From assembly GCA_021205375.1 (NCBI GenBank), contig JAJPXR010000062.1:1-12460 (forward strand): a DNA stretch of 12,460 bases, given 5' to 3'. The translations under genes were made by a program, and so were the position numbers. The notes below the pieces were generated by a model, which was not told the origin of the DNA, made no database searches, and was given only the letters and a program-made list of their open reading frames with translations. This DNA comes from Clostridiales bacterium (lineage in GTDB: Bacteria; Bacillota; Clostridia; Oscillospirales; Oscillospiraceae). This document shows positions 1 to 7,682 of this stretch, piece after piece (the stretch's first letter is position 1; each line of letters starts with the position of its first letter).

Positions 1-62
1 CCCCTGAAAGGGGAGGAGGGCCGCCGCCTTTAGGCGGTGGCGGAGGGGTTTCAGGCAAATGG
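1..62 (+). repeat. Double-hairpin intergenic repeat, copy A (cut by window edge)
   Basis: The copy begins with the right part of a CCCCT-GAA-AGGGG hairpin, continues with an inner hairpin (CCGCCGCC at 21-28, loop TTTA, GGCGGTGG at 33-40, one G-T wobble) and ends in GGAGGGGTTTC. Bases 2-52 match 9009-9059 exactly. Related copies with different inner stems lie at 2425-2483 and, reversed, at 3361-3419. Its left end is outside the window. The 19-bp tail module follows at 63-81. No coding potential is apparent. Confidence 0.85.
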
Positions 63-81
63 CTGAGTAAAATGGATAATC
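63..81 (+). repeat. 19-bp tail module, copy 1
   Basis: CTGAGTAAAATGGATAATC is a diverged copy of the module with consensus CTGATTCAAAGGGATAACC, which occurs seven times in this window. It follows hairpin repeat A directly and ends 37 bases before the uvrB start codon, in the same direction as uvrB. Its role is unknown. Confidence 0.6.
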
Positions 82-118
82 ATAATTGCACATTGAACAT
101 TGAAACAGGGAGAGTTGT

Positions 119-2101
119 ATGCCGAAATTTGAAGTGGTAAGCCCCTACTCCCCTTCCGGCGACCAGCCGGAGGCCATCGACGCGCTGGCCCAGGGGGTGG
201 AGCTGGGGCTGGACGAGCAGACGCTGCTGGGCGTCACCGGCAGCGGCAAGACCTTTACCATGGCCAAGGTCATCGAGCGGGTGCAGCGGCCCACCCTGGT
301 GCTGGCCCACAACAAGACCCTGGCCGCTCAGCTCTGCGCGGAGTTCAAGGAGTTCTTTCCTCACAACGCGGTGGAATACTTCGTCAGCTACTACGACTAC
401 TACCAGCCGGAGGCGTATATTCCCCACACGGACACCTTTATCGAGAAGGACGCCAGCATCAACGACGAAATTGAGCGGCTGCGCCACAGCGCCACCTCTG
501 CCCTGTTTGAGCGGGAAGACGTGATTGTGGTGTCGTCTGTGTCGTGCATCTACGGCCTGGGCGACCCCATCGACTACAAGAACATGGTCATCTCCCTGCG
601 CACTGGCATGGAGTACCCCCGTGACCAGTTGCTGAACAAGCTGGTGGAGATCCGCTACGAGCGCAACGACATCGCCTTTGACCGGAACATGTTCCGGGTC
701 CGGGGGGACACGGTGGAGGTGTTCCCTGTCTACGCCAAGGACCACGCCATTCGCATTGAGTTTTGGGGGGACGAGGTGGATCGCATCAGCGAGATCAACG
801 TAGTCACAGGCACCCCCACCCGCATTTTGAATCACGTAGCCATCTACCCCGCCAGCCACTACGTCACCACCAAGGACAAGATGGAAGTGGCGCTGAAGGA
901 AATCGAAAAAGAGATGTGGGAGCGGGTGGCCTATTTCGATGAGCAGGGCAAGGCAGTGGAGAGCCAGCGCATCCGCCAGCGCACCCAGTACGACATGGAG
1001 ATGATGCGGGAGCTGGGCTACTGCCAGGGCATCGAGAACTACTCCCGCGTGATCTCTCAGCGGCCTGCGGGGTCGCCGCCCTTGACGCTGCTGGACTATT
1101 TCCCGAAAGACTTCCTGATGTTCATCGACGAGAGCCACGCCACCCTGCCCCAGGTGCGGGCCATGTACAACGGCGACCACGCCCGGAAAACCACCTTGGT
1201 GGACTACGGGTTTCGCCTGCCCTGCGCCTTCGACAACCGGCCCCTGCGGTTCCCGGAGTTCGAGGAGCGCATCAATCAGGTGATCTACGTCTCCGCCACG
1301 CCTGGCCCCTACGAGCGGGAACGCTCCGGCCAGGTGGTGGAGCAGGTCATTCGGCCCACTGGTCTGCTGGACCCGGAGGTGGAGGTGCGCCCGGTGACGG
1401 GCCAGATCGACGACCTGACCGGGGAAATTTTGGCCCGGGTGGAGCGCAACGAGCGGGTGCTGGTCACCACCCTGACCATCAAAATGGCGGAGGATTTGGC
1501 GGAGTACCTGCAAAAAACCGGCATCAAGGCCAAATATATGCACCACAGCATCGAGACCATCGAGCGCACGGAAATTATTCGTGATTTACGGTTGGGGGTC
1601 TTTGACGTGCTGGTGGGCATCAACCTGCTTCGGGAGGGGCTGGACATGCCGGAGGTGTCGCTGGTGGCCATTCTGGACGCGGACAAAGAGGGCTTCCTCC
1701 GTTCGGAGACCTCCCTCATCCAGACCATCGGCCGGGCGGCGCGAAACGCCGAGGGCAAGGTCATTCTCTACGCCGACAAAATCACCCCTTCCATGGCAAA
1801 CGCCATGGAGGAGACCCAGCGCCGCCGGGAGAAGCAGGACGCCTACAACAAGGCCCACGGCATCGTCCCCAAGACCATCCGCAAGGAGATCAAGGACCTG
1901 CTGGAGCTGTCCAAGGCAGTAGATGAGGATACCGCGCGGGGCAGCCGCACCAAAGAAGAAACCGAGCAAACCATTGCCCAGTTGGAGAAGGAGATGCAGG
2001 AGGCCGCCAAGCGGCTGGAGTTCGAGCTGGCCGCGGCGTTGCGGGATCAAATCATCACCCTGCGGGGAGAACAGCCGAAAAAGAATGGAAAATCCCGATG
2101 A
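119..2101 (+). CDS. uvrB: UvrABC excinuclease subunit B
   Basis: UvrB is the damage-verifying helicase-like subunit of nucleotide excision repair. It is loaded on DNA by UvrA and then recruits UvrC for dual incision. The 660-aa length is normal for the family. Visible motifs are Walker A GVTGSGKT (38-45), the tyrosine-rich beta-hairpin that inserts between strands (about 91-115, YYDYYQPEAYIP), the DESH box (337-340), VSATP (391-395), helicase motif VI QTIGRAARN (535-543) and a C-terminal UVR domain (about 618-649) that contacts UvrC. The start at 119 is preceded by AGGGAGAG (107-114) at good spacing. The stop overlaps the next start in ATGA, suggesting translational coupling with the zinc-ribbon gene. 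No convincing promoter is visible in the upstream repeat, and no LexA-type box was seen. uvrA lies 2.7 kb downstream in its own unit, and uvrC is not in the window. Confidence 0.98.
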   Translation: MPKFEVVSPYSPSGDQPEAIDALAQGVELGLDEQTLLGVTGSGKTFTMAKVIERVQRPTLVLAHNKTLAAQLCAEFKEFFPHNAVEYFVSYYDYYQPEAYIPHTDTFIEKDASINDEIERLRHSATSALFEREDVIVVSSVSCIYGLGDPIDYKNMVISLRTGMEYPRDQLLNKLVEIRYERNDIAFDRNMFRVRGDTVEVFPVYAKDHAIRIEFWGDEVDRISEINVVTGTPTRILNHVAIYPASHYVTTKDKMEVALKEIEKEMWERVAYFDEQGKAVESQRIRQRTQYDMEMMRELGYCQGIENYSRVISQRPAGSPPLTLLDYFPKDFLMFIDESHATLPQVRAMYNGDHARKTTLVDYGFRLPCAFDNRPLRFPEFEERINQVIYVSATPGPYERERSGQVVEQVIRPTGLLDPEVEVRPVTGQIDDLTGEILARVERNERVLVTTLTIKMAEDLAEYLQKTGIKAKYMHHSIETIERTEIIRDLRLGVFDVLVGINLLREGLDMPEVSLVAILDADKEGFLRSETSLIQTIGRAARNAEGKVILYADKITPSMANAMEETQRRREKQDAYNKAHGIVPKTIRKEIKDLLELSKAVDEDTARGSRTKEETEQTIAQLEKEMQEAAKRLEFELAAALRDQIITLRGEQPKKNGKSR

Positions 2102-2373
2102 AAAAGCGCATTTGTCCCAACTGCGGCTGTGAACTATACAAACAGGATTCTGTTTTCATCCGTACCGGCAGGGTGCAGGTGATGGATGAAGTCGTTCACC
2201 GTGGCTTCGCCGCCGATGTGTACTGCTGCCCCTCCTGTGGAAAGCTGGAGCTGTACCAGCCGGAGCAGCGGGACGCCTCCACGCCGGGGACGGCCCAGCG
2301 CACCTGCCCCCAGTGCGGCAGCAGGCACGATTTTGACTATAGCCGCTGCCCGGTCTGTGGATTTGAGTATTAA
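2098..2373 (+). CDS. Small double zinc-ribbon protein
   Basis: This is a 91-aa protein with four CxxC knuckles: C6/C9, C44/C47, C70/C73 and C84/C87, with extra cysteines at 11 and 43. The spacing fits two zinc ribbons, one formed by the first and second pairs and one by the third and fourth, joined by a variable linker at about 52-68. It has no signal peptide or membrane segment, so it should be cytoplasmic. Its start codon shares ATGA with the uvrB stop, and no good ribosome site precedes it (only AT-rich sequence after an AGAA stretch), so translation probably depends on uvrB. Zinc ribbons of this type often bind nucleic acid or act as protein docking sites, but the exact function is not recognisable. 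Linkage to uvrB makes a repair-associated role possible; this is inference only. Confidence 0.85.
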   Translation: MKKRICPNCGCELYKQDSVFIRTGRVQVMDEVVHRGFAADVYCCPSCGKLELYQPEQRDASTPGTAQRTCPQCGSRHDFDYSRCPVCGFEY

Positions 2374-2424
2374 AGAAGATTTGAACTTCTTCTATCAAAA
2401 TCCAGGCTTGCAAATACGAACTAT

Positions 2425-2483
2425 CCCCCTTGCCTCCCCTGAAAGGGGAGGGGGACCATGCGTTAGCATGGTGGAGGGGTTTC
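2425..2483 (+). repeat. Double-hairpin intergenic repeat, copy B
   Basis: This copy starts in a CCCCCTTGCC lead-in. The first hairpin is CCTCCCCT (2433-2440), loop GAA, AGGGGAGG (2444-2451). The inner hairpin is ACCATGC (2455-2461), loop GTTA, GCATGGT (2466-2472), followed by GGAGGGGTTTC. The inner stem sequence is unrelated to that of copies A and D, yet pairs perfectly. It lies between the zinc-ribbon gene and the metallo-beta-lactamase gene. Confidence 0.85.
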
Positions 2484-2506
2484 TCAGCTAAAATCACTGA
2501 TGAAAG

Positions 2507-2525
2507 CTGATTCAAAAGGATTGAC
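2507..2525 (+). repeat. 19-bp tail module, copy 2
   Basis: CTGATTCAAAAGGATTGAC lies 24 bases after hairpin repeat B and 33 bases before the start codon of the metallo-beta-lactamase gene, in the same direction. Confidence 0.65.
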
Positions 2526-2558
2526 CATAACATCGAAAATGCTAAGGGAGAGACCACT

Positions 2559-3359
2559 ATGCAACTGACCATGCTGGGGACGGGCAACGCCGCCGTCACC
2601 CGCTGTTACAACACCTGTTTCGTCCTGCGGGACGGGGAAAACAACTTTCTGGTAGACGGCGGCGGCGGCAATGGCCTGCTGCGGCAGTTGGAGCTGGCGG
2701 ACATTGACTGGCGGACGCTGCGGACGATTTTTGTCACCCACCGGCACATCGACCACATCATGGGCGTGGCCTGGATGATGCGGAAGCTCTGTCAAGCCAT
2801 GTGTCAGGGGGATATCTCCGGCGACGCGGTCATCTACGCCCACGAGGAACTAGTTGGTCTGCTCCATGAGATGGCCCAGATTTTGCTGGCAAAGAAGCAC
2901 GCTGCTATGATCGGTCCCCGGCTGCACATCGTTCCGGTGGAGGACGGAGAGACGCTGGACATTCTGGGCCGTCCCACCACTTTTTTTGACATCCACTCCA
3001 ACAAGGACCAGCAGTTTGGTTTCTCCATGGAGCTGGAACCGGGGAAAAAACTGACCTGCTGCGGCGACGAACCCTGCCACACCCAGTCCGAGGACTACGC
3101 CAGGGGCAGCAGTTGGCTGCTCCACGAGGCGTTTTGTCTCCACAGTCAGGCGGAGGTGTTCAAGCCTTACGAAAAGCACCACTCCACCGTGAAAGACGCC
3201 TGTGAGCTGGCCCAGCGGCTGGGGGTGGAGAACTTGCTGCTCTACCACACCGAGGACAAGAACCTGGACCGCCGCAAGGAATTGTACCTGGCGGAGGGCA
3301 GGGCGTATTTCCAGGGAAATCTCTACGTGCCGGACGATTTGGAGACACTGACATTGTGA
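2559..3359 (+). CDS. RNase Z-like MBL-fold metallohydrolase
   Basis: This is a 266-aa metallo-beta-lactamase-fold protein of the RNase Z/ElaC type. The signature THRHIDH gives ligands H61, H63, D65 and H66. Further expected ligands are H146 (in DIHS), D170 (in CCGDEPC) and H230 (in LLLYH). The HST motif around H208 and the LLHEAF segment (187-192) also match RNase Z rather than beta-lactamases or glyoxalases. The flexible substrate-binding arm of true RNase Z, expected between H146 and D170, is essentially absent, so tRNA 3'-end processing is uncertain. Another phosphodiesterase or related hydrolase activity is possible. The start is supported by AGGGAGAG at 2545-2552. The gene is likely cytoplasmic and stands alone between repeat B and the reversed repeat C. 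Confidence 0.88.
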   Translation: MQLTMLGTGNAAVTRCYNTCFVLRDGENNFLVDGGGGNGLLRQLELADIDWRTLRTIFVTHRHIDHIMGVAWMMRKLCQAMCQGDISGDAVIYAHEELVGLLHEMAQILLAKKHAAMIGPRLHIVPVEDGETLDILGRPTTFFDIHSNKDQQFGFSMELEPGKKLTCCGDEPCHTQSEDYARGSSWLLHEAFCLHSQAEVFKPYEKHHSTVKDACELAQRLGVENLLLYHTEDKNLDRRKELYLAEGRAYFQGNLYVPDDLETLTL

Positions 3360-3360
3360 G

Positions 3361-3419
3361 AAACCCCTCCGTCGCGGCTTGCGCCGCGCCACCTCCCCTT
3401 TCAGGGGAGGCAAGGGGAA
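3361..3419 (-). repeat. Double-hairpin intergenic repeat, copy C (reversed)
   Basis: Read on the plus strand, AAACCCCTCC is followed by the inner hairpin GTCGCGGC (3371-3378), loop TTGC, GCCGCGCC (3383-3390), with one mismatch. The outer hairpin is CCTCCCCT (3392-3399), loop TTC, AGGGGAGG (3403-3410), followed by CAAGGGG. This is the same element as A, B and D in opposite orientation. The similarity continues past the lead-in: the reverse complement of the following bases, with CGACAAGCACT, matches the sequence before copy D at 8951-8961. It begins two bases after the metallo-beta-lactamase stop codon, between two convergent genes. The hairpins could form in a transcript, but no T-run follows in either direction, so a terminator role is not supported. 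Confidence 0.85.
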
Positions 3420-3519
3420 TAGTGCTTGTCGGCTGCTCTGTATTTCAACCAAATGTAGTACAAACTTTTTTCATAAAATAGCTATTAAGGTGCTTTTTTT
3501 CTTGGAATCAATGATAAGG

Positions 3520-3538
3520 TTTATTCAAAGGGATAACC
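3520..3538 (+). repeat. 19-bp tail module, copy 3
   Basis: TTTATTCAAAGGGATAACC is a close match to the consensus and lies just past the 3' end of the minus-strand regulator gene. Unlike most copies it is not upstream of a gene. The 100 bases before it are AT-rich and hold only a short TAGCTATTA fragment reminiscent of the heptamer arrays seen elsewhere. Confidence 0.6.
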
Positions 3539-3546
3539 AGTAAATT

Positions 3547-4539
3547 TCAGATATTCTCTTTTTGATACTGTTCCAACTGTGCGGTCAGCATCTGTTCCAT
3601 CTGGAACCGCACCGGCTCCGGGGCCAAAACGACGGCCCCGCCGTTCAGTCCGAACAGCCAGCCGAAGAACTGGGGGCTGACCACCACCCGCACCACCGCC
3701 CGGAAAGTGGGGCCTTCATCGGGGTACATCTCCAGGTTGTCCCCGAAGCGGTCAATGAGCACGTGGGCCGTCCAGTCCTGGCAGCGCAGCACCACCTCTT
3801 TTTCCTCCCCCTGGAACATCCCGAAGTGGAGGTCGGTGTACCGGGCGGGGTCCTCCGCCTCGTAGACCGCCCGGCCCAGCCGGGCCTCTTTCCGCACCGT
3901 GATGCGGTCCATCTTGTCCACCCGGTAATGCCGCAGGCGGCCAGAGGTCTGGTCGTAGGCCACCAGATAATAGTTGTCGTTGTCCCGCACCAGGGCGTAG
4001 GGGCTGACGGTGTAGGCCGCGCCGCCTTTGCGGTAGACCTTCTCCCGGCGCTGGTTCAGGTCGAAGTAGCGGAAAGAGACCTGCTTGTTCTGGCCGATGG
4101 CCTCATAGATGGCGTCGATGGTGTAATACACCCGCTCGTTGGCGCTCTTGGCCTTGCCCGCCACGTAGACCTGCCGCTGGAGGGCGCGGGCCTGATAGCG
4201 GGAGGTCTGCCGGGCCAGCTTGTCGATGAGGTCCTGGCTCTTCTGGGGCGTGATGAACTTGCTGGCCTGGACCGCGTCTACCAGCAGTTTTAGCTCCGCC
4301 AGTTGGAAATCCCGCTCCCCCAGGTAGTACCCCCGTCCCCGCTGGAGGATGATGTCATAGCCGTAGCGCTGGAGGGTGTGGATGTCCTCATAGACGCTCT
4401 TTCGTTCCGCCTGGATGCCGGCGTCTGCCAGCCGTTCCAGTAGGGCGGGAACGCTCAGTGGGTGCTGCTCGTCCGTCTCCTGGGTGAAAATTTGCAGCAG
4501 CGTCAGCAGCTTTCCCTTTTGGCTGTTTGTCCGTTCCAT
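3547..4539 (-). CDS. WYL-domain HTH transcription regulator
   Basis: This is a 330-aa cytoplasmic DNA-binding regulator. It has an N-terminal winged helix-turn-helix (about 1-75, with the conserved RKSVYEDIHTLQRYGYDI at 46-63). A linker leads to a WYL domain (about 140-215), in which the name-giving tripeptide is YYL (190-192) after SPYALVRDNDN and before the basic RHYRVDKMDRI stretch. A WCX-type C-terminal extension follows (about 245-325). In characterised relatives the WYL domain senses nucleic acid, often single-stranded DNA from damage. The start is supported by AAGGAGG (4544-4550 on the minus strand), four bases from ATG, which is a little tight. A promoter is visible upstream. The gene is divergent from uvrA and convergent with the metallo-beta-lactamase gene. 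Its targets are unknown; uvrA and itself are the obvious candidates. Confidence 0.93.
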   Translation of the reverse strand: MERTNSQKGKLLTLLQIFTQETDEQHPLSVPALLERLADAGIQAERKSVYEDIHTLQRYGYDIILQRGRGYYLGERDFQLAELKLLVDAVQASKFITPQKSQDLIDKLARQTSRYQARALQRQVYVAGKAKSANERVYYTIDAIYEAIGQNKQVSFRYFDLNQRREKVYRKGGAAYTVSPYALVRDNDNYYLVAYDQTSGRLRHYRVDKMDRITVRKEARLGRAVYEAEDPARYTDLHFGMFQGEEKEVVLRCQDWTAHVLIDRFGDNLEMYPDEGPTFRAVVRVVVSPQFFGWLFGLNGGAVVLAPEPVRFQMEQMLTAQLEQYQKENI

Positions 4540-4574
4540 GGGGCCTCCTTTTCCGGTACGTGGAAGTTACCTCC

Positions 4575-4604
4575 AGTATACCCCGGAGGGACGGCAGAGC
4601 GCAA
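4575..4604 (-). promoter_or_regulatory. Candidate sigma-A promoter of the WYL regulator
   Basis: On the minus strand, TTGCGC (4599-4604) and TATACT (4575-4580) are separated by 18 bases, a good sigma-A arrangement. The predicted start lies about 30 bases before the regulator's start codon, leaving a short leader with the ribosome site. Confidence 0.6.
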
Positions 4605-4620
4605 GGGAAAACGGGAATCT

Positions 4621-4639
4621 GACAATCCCTTTGAATCAG
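4621..4639 (-). repeat. 19-bp tail module, copy 4
   Basis: On the minus strand this reads CTGATTCAAAGGGATTGTC. It ends 81 bases before the start codon of the WYL regulator, in the same direction, and marks the end of repeat E1. Confidence 0.65.
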
Positions 4640-4778
4640 CTATGCTGATGAGCTGTTAGCTGTTAGTCATGCACTACAAACCAACAGTGAGCAGCTACAA
4701 ATAAAGGCTAAGAACGAATCCAGCCGTTTGGAAAGGAACGCAAACGGTAAGCGTAGCACATAATGCCAAGCACCACAA

Positions 4779-4806
4779 AGCTAATAGCTAAAAGCTAAGA
4801 GCTAAA
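4779..4806. repeat. Heptamer tandem array (AGCTAAN x4)
   Basis: Four consecutive 7-base units AGCTAAT, AGCTAAA, AGCTAAG and AGCTAAA form one end of element E1, 47 bases before the uvrA start. Heptamer arrays of related sequence occur at 4651-4664, 8370-8404 and 8910-8940. Confidence 0.8.
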
Positions 4807-4853
4807 ATGCTTACAAAATGTATTTTACAGGATGGTTTATCCAAGGAGTTATC

Positions 4854-7682
4854 ATGCAGGACCACATTTTTGTCAAGGGCGCCCGCGCCAACAACCTGAA
4901 AAACATTGATATTTCCATTCCCAGAGACAAGCTGGTGGTCATCACCGGTCTCTCCGGCAGCGGAAAAAGCTCCCTGGCCTTCGACACCATCTACGCCGAG
5001 GGACAGCGGCGCTACGTGGAGAGCCTGTCCTCCTACGCCCGGATGTTCCTGGGCCAGATGGAGAAGCCCGATGTGGATTACATCGACGGCCTCTCCCCTG
5101 CCATCTCCATCGACCAAAAGACCACCTCCCAGAACCCCCGCTCCACCGTGGGCACGGTGACGGAGATCTACGACTACCTCCGCCTGCTGTGGGCCAGAGT
5201 GGGCACCCCCCACTGCCCCAAGTGCGGCAAGGAAATCCAGCAGCAGACCATCGACCAGATCGTGGACCAGGTCATGGCGCTGCCTCCCGCCACCCGCATT
5301 ATGGTGATGGCCCCGGTGGTCCGGGGCAAAAAGGGCGAGCACGCCAAGGTGCTGGAGAGCGCCCGGCGCTCCGGCTATGTCCGGGTCCGCATCGACGGCA
5401 GCCTTTACGATTTGTCCGAGGACATCAAGCTGGATAAAAACATCAAGCACCGCATTGAAATCGTCGTGGACCGGCTGGTCATCCGGGAGGACATCGTCCG
5501 GCGGCTGACGGATTCCTGCGAGATCGCTGCCAACCTCTCCGGCGGGCTGGTGGTCATCGACCTGCCCAGAGAGGGAAAGGAGATGACCTTCTCCCAGAAC
5601 TACGCCTGCGAGGACTGCGGTATCTCCATCGAGGAGCTGTCGCCGAGAGCGTTTTCCTTCAACAACCCCTACGGGGCCTGCCCCACCTGCACCGGCCTGG
5701 GCAGTCAGCTCCGGGCCGACCCGGAGCTGGTCATTCCCAACGAAAACCTCTCCATCCTGGACGGGGCCATTCAAGCCCCCGGTTGGAACAACATCAAATC
5801 CGACAGCATCTCCCGGATGTACTTCGAGGCGCTGGCGAAAAAGTACAAATTCAAGCTGGACGCGCCGGTGAAAACCTTCTCCAAGCCGGTGAAGGACATC
5901 ATCCTCTACGGTACCAAAAACGAGAAGCTGACTCTCCACTACGACCAGCCCCGGGGCCGGGGAACGCTGTACCAACCCTTTGAGGGCATCATCAACAACC
6001 TGGAGCGCCGTTACCGGGAGACCCAGTCCGACGGGGCCAAACGGGAGCTGGAGGAGTGCATGAGCGAGTGCCCCTGCCCCACCTGCCAGGGGCGGCGGCT
6101 GCGCCCGGAGGTGCTGGCGGTGACGGTGGGTGGCCTGAGCATCGACCAGTTCTGCGCCCTGCCGGTGGAGCAGGCGCTGGACTTCATCGACCACCTAGAG
6201 CTGTCCGGCCAGAAGCAGCAGATCGCCGGACAGATTTTAAAGGAAATTCGCGCCCGGCTGGGCTTTTTGCAGTCGGTGGGGCTGAAATACCTGACCCTGG
6301 ACCGGAAGGCGGGCAGTCTCTCCGGCGGCGAGAGCCAGCGTATCCGCTTGGCCACCCAAATCGGCTCCCAGCTGATGGGGGTGCTGTATATCCTGGACGA
6401 GCCTTCCATCGGCCTGCACCAGCGGGACAACGCCATGCTGCTGGACACCTTGCGGCATATGCGAGACCTGGGCAATACCCTCATCGTGGTAGAGCATGAC
6501 GAAGACACCATGCGCGCCGCCGACTACCTCATCGACGTGGGGCCGGGAGCGGGCATCCACGGCGGAGAGATCGTCGCCGCCGGGACGCCGGAGGAAGTGA
6601 TGAACACCCCCGGTTCCCTCACCGGCGACTATCTGGCCGGACGGAAGAAGATCCCCGTTCCCACCCAGCGCAGGCCGGGAAACGGCAATTTCCTCACCGT
6701 CCGGGGGGCCTATGAGAACAATTTGAAGTATATCGACGTGTCCATCCCCCTGGGGACCTTCACCGTGGTTACGGGGGTCTCCGGCAGCGGAAAATCCTCT
6801 CTGGTCAATGAAATCATCCACAAGCGGCTGGCCGCCGACCTGAACCGGGCCAAGTGCCGGGCGGGGAAGCACCTGGGCCTGGAGGGAGAGGAATATCTGG
6901 ACAAGGTCATCTGCATCGACCAGTCCCCCATTGGCCGAACGCCCAAGTCCAACCCCGCCACCTACACCGGCCTCTTTACCGACATCCGGGACCTGTTCGC
7001 CAAGACCGAGGACGCCCGCAGCCGGGGCTACGGAGCGGGGCGGTTCTCCTTCAACGTCCGGGGCGGGCGGTGTGAAGCCTGCGCCGGAGACGGGTTGGTG
7101 AAAATTGAGATGAACTTCCTCCCCGATGTGTATGTCCCCTGCGACGTGTGCAAGGGCAAGCGCTACAACCGGGAGACGCTGGAGGTCAAGTACAAGGGCA
7201 AAAACATCTGGGAAGTGCTGGACATGACGGTGGAGGAAGCGCTGGAGTTCTTCCAGCCGGTGCCGAAAATCTACAACCGGCTCCAAACCCTCTACGACGT
7301 GGGGCTGGGGTATGTGAAGCTGGGCCAGTCCAGTACCACCCTCTCCGGCGGCGAGGCCCAGCGGGTCAAGCTGGCCACCGAGCTGTCCCGGAAATCCACC
7401 GGCGCCACCTTTTATATTCTGGACGAGCCTACCACCGGCCTCCACAGCGACGACGTGCGGCGGCTCATCGACGTGCTTCAAAAGCTGGCGGAGGCAGGGA
7501 ACACAGTGCTGGTTATCGAGCACAATTTGGATGTCATCAAAACCGCCGACTGGCTCATCGACCTGGGGCCGGAGGGCGGCGAAGAGGGCGGCCATGTGGT
7601 GGTCACCGGCACGCCGGAGGACGTGGCCCAATGTGAGCGCTCCTACACTGGGCAGTATTTGAAGCCTTACCTGAACCAATGA
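4854..7682 (+). CDS. uvrA: UvrABC excinuclease subunit A
   Basis: UvrA is the dimeric ABC-type ATPase that scans for damage and loads UvrB. From the chosen start it is 942 aa, normal for the family. It has two ATPase modules: Walker A GLSGSGKS (32-39) and GVSGSGKS (641-648), signatures LSGGESQR (489-496) and LSGGEAQR (830-837), and Walker B ILDEPSIGLH (513-522) and ILDEPTTGLH (855-864). Zinc modules are visible as C252/C255 with C276/C279 and C740/C743 with C763/C766, plus CxxC pairs at 121/124 and 408/411. The start at 4854 is preferred over an upstream in-frame ATG at 4818, because AAGGAG (4843-4848) sits five bases before it and conserved UvrA sequence starts there. The stop overlaps the vanZ-like start in ATGA. 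The gene is flanked by inverted copies of the 190-bp repeat. Confidence 0.98.
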   Translation: MQDHIFVKGARANNLKNIDISIPRDKLVVITGLSGSGKSSLAFDTIYAEGQRRYVESLSSYARMFLGQMEKPDVDYIDGLSPAISIDQKTTSQNPRSTVGTVTEIYDYLRLLWARVGTPHCPKCGKEIQQQTIDQIVDQVMALPPATRIMVMAPVVRGKKGEHAKVLESARRSGYVRVRIDGSLYDLSEDIKLDKNIKHRIEIVVDRLVIREDIVRRLTDSCEIAANLSGGLVVIDLPREGKEMTFSQNYACEDCGISIEELSPRAFSFNNPYGACPTCTGLGSQLRADPELVIPNENLSILDGAIQAPGWNNIKSDSISRMYFEALAKKYKFKLDAPVKTFSKPVKDIILYGTKNEKLTLHYDQPRGRGTLYQPFEGIINNLERRYRETQSDGAKRELEECMSECPCPTCQGRRLRPEVLAVTVGGLSIDQFCALPVEQALDFIDHLELSGQKQQIAGQILKEIRARLGFLQSVGLKYLTLDRKAGSLSGGESQRIRLATQIGSQLMGVLYILDEPSIGLHQRDNAMLLDTLRHMRDLGNTLIVVEHDEDTMRAADYLIDVGPGAGIHGGEIVAAGTPEEVMNTPGSLTGDYLAGRKKIPVPTQRRPGNGNFLTVRGAYENNLKYIDVSIPLGTFTVVTGVSGSGKSSLVNEIIHKRLAADLNRAKCRAGKHLGLEGEEYLDKVICIDQSPIGRTPKSNPATYTGLFTDIRDLFAKTEDARSRGYGAGRFSFNVRGGRCEACAGDGLVKIEMNFLPDVYVPCDVCKGKRYNRETLEVKYKGKNIWEVLDMTVEEALEFFQPVPKIYNRLQTLYDVGLGYVKLGQSSTTLSGGEAQRVKLATELSRKSTGATFYILDEPTTGLHSDDVRRLIDVLQKLAEAGNTVLVIEHNLDVIKTADWLIDLGPEGGEEGGHVVVTGTPEDVAQCERSYTGQYLKPYLNQ

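Larger units (their letters stand above)
4620..4808 (-). repeat. ~190-bp intergenic repeat element, copy E1 (reversed)
   Basis: Read on the minus strand, the element starts with a heptamer array (NTTAGCT units). It continues through CTTGGCATTATGTG (4757-4770) and a hairpin of CCGTTTG/CAAACGG (4724-4730 with 4741-4747), then a second heptamer array (GCTAACA units, about 4651-4664), and ends in the 19-bp module at 4621-4639. The same order of blocks is found in opposite orientation at 8158-8430. It fills most of the 314-bp gap between the regulator and uvrA. No clear uvrA promoter could be picked out inside it or after it, so it may itself carry or displace regulatory sequence. Confidence 0.8.

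Noticed and set aside
63..95. Tail module as a promoter (GGATAAT or CATAAT as -10)
   Set aside because: No -35 element at 16-18 bases is seen in copies 1, 2 or 7, and the -10-like bases are not conserved in the others.
87..107. Possible LexA box near TGAACATTGAAAC before uvrB
   Set aside because: The right half does not match the GTTC half-site, so it is not a palindrome of the Gram-positive LexA type.
2373..2391. Hairpin AAGAAG/CTTCTT after the zinc-ribbon gene as a terminator
   Set aside because: The stem is six AT-rich pairs and no T-run follows, so it is too weak to call.
4651..4806. Heptamer arrays as a CRISPR array
   Set aside because: The units are 7 bases with no unique spacers and no cas genes are present.
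4818..4853. Twelve extra N-terminal residues for uvrA from the upstream ATG at 4818
   Set aside because: The residues are not UvrA-like, and a good AAGGAG sits before the ATG at 4854.
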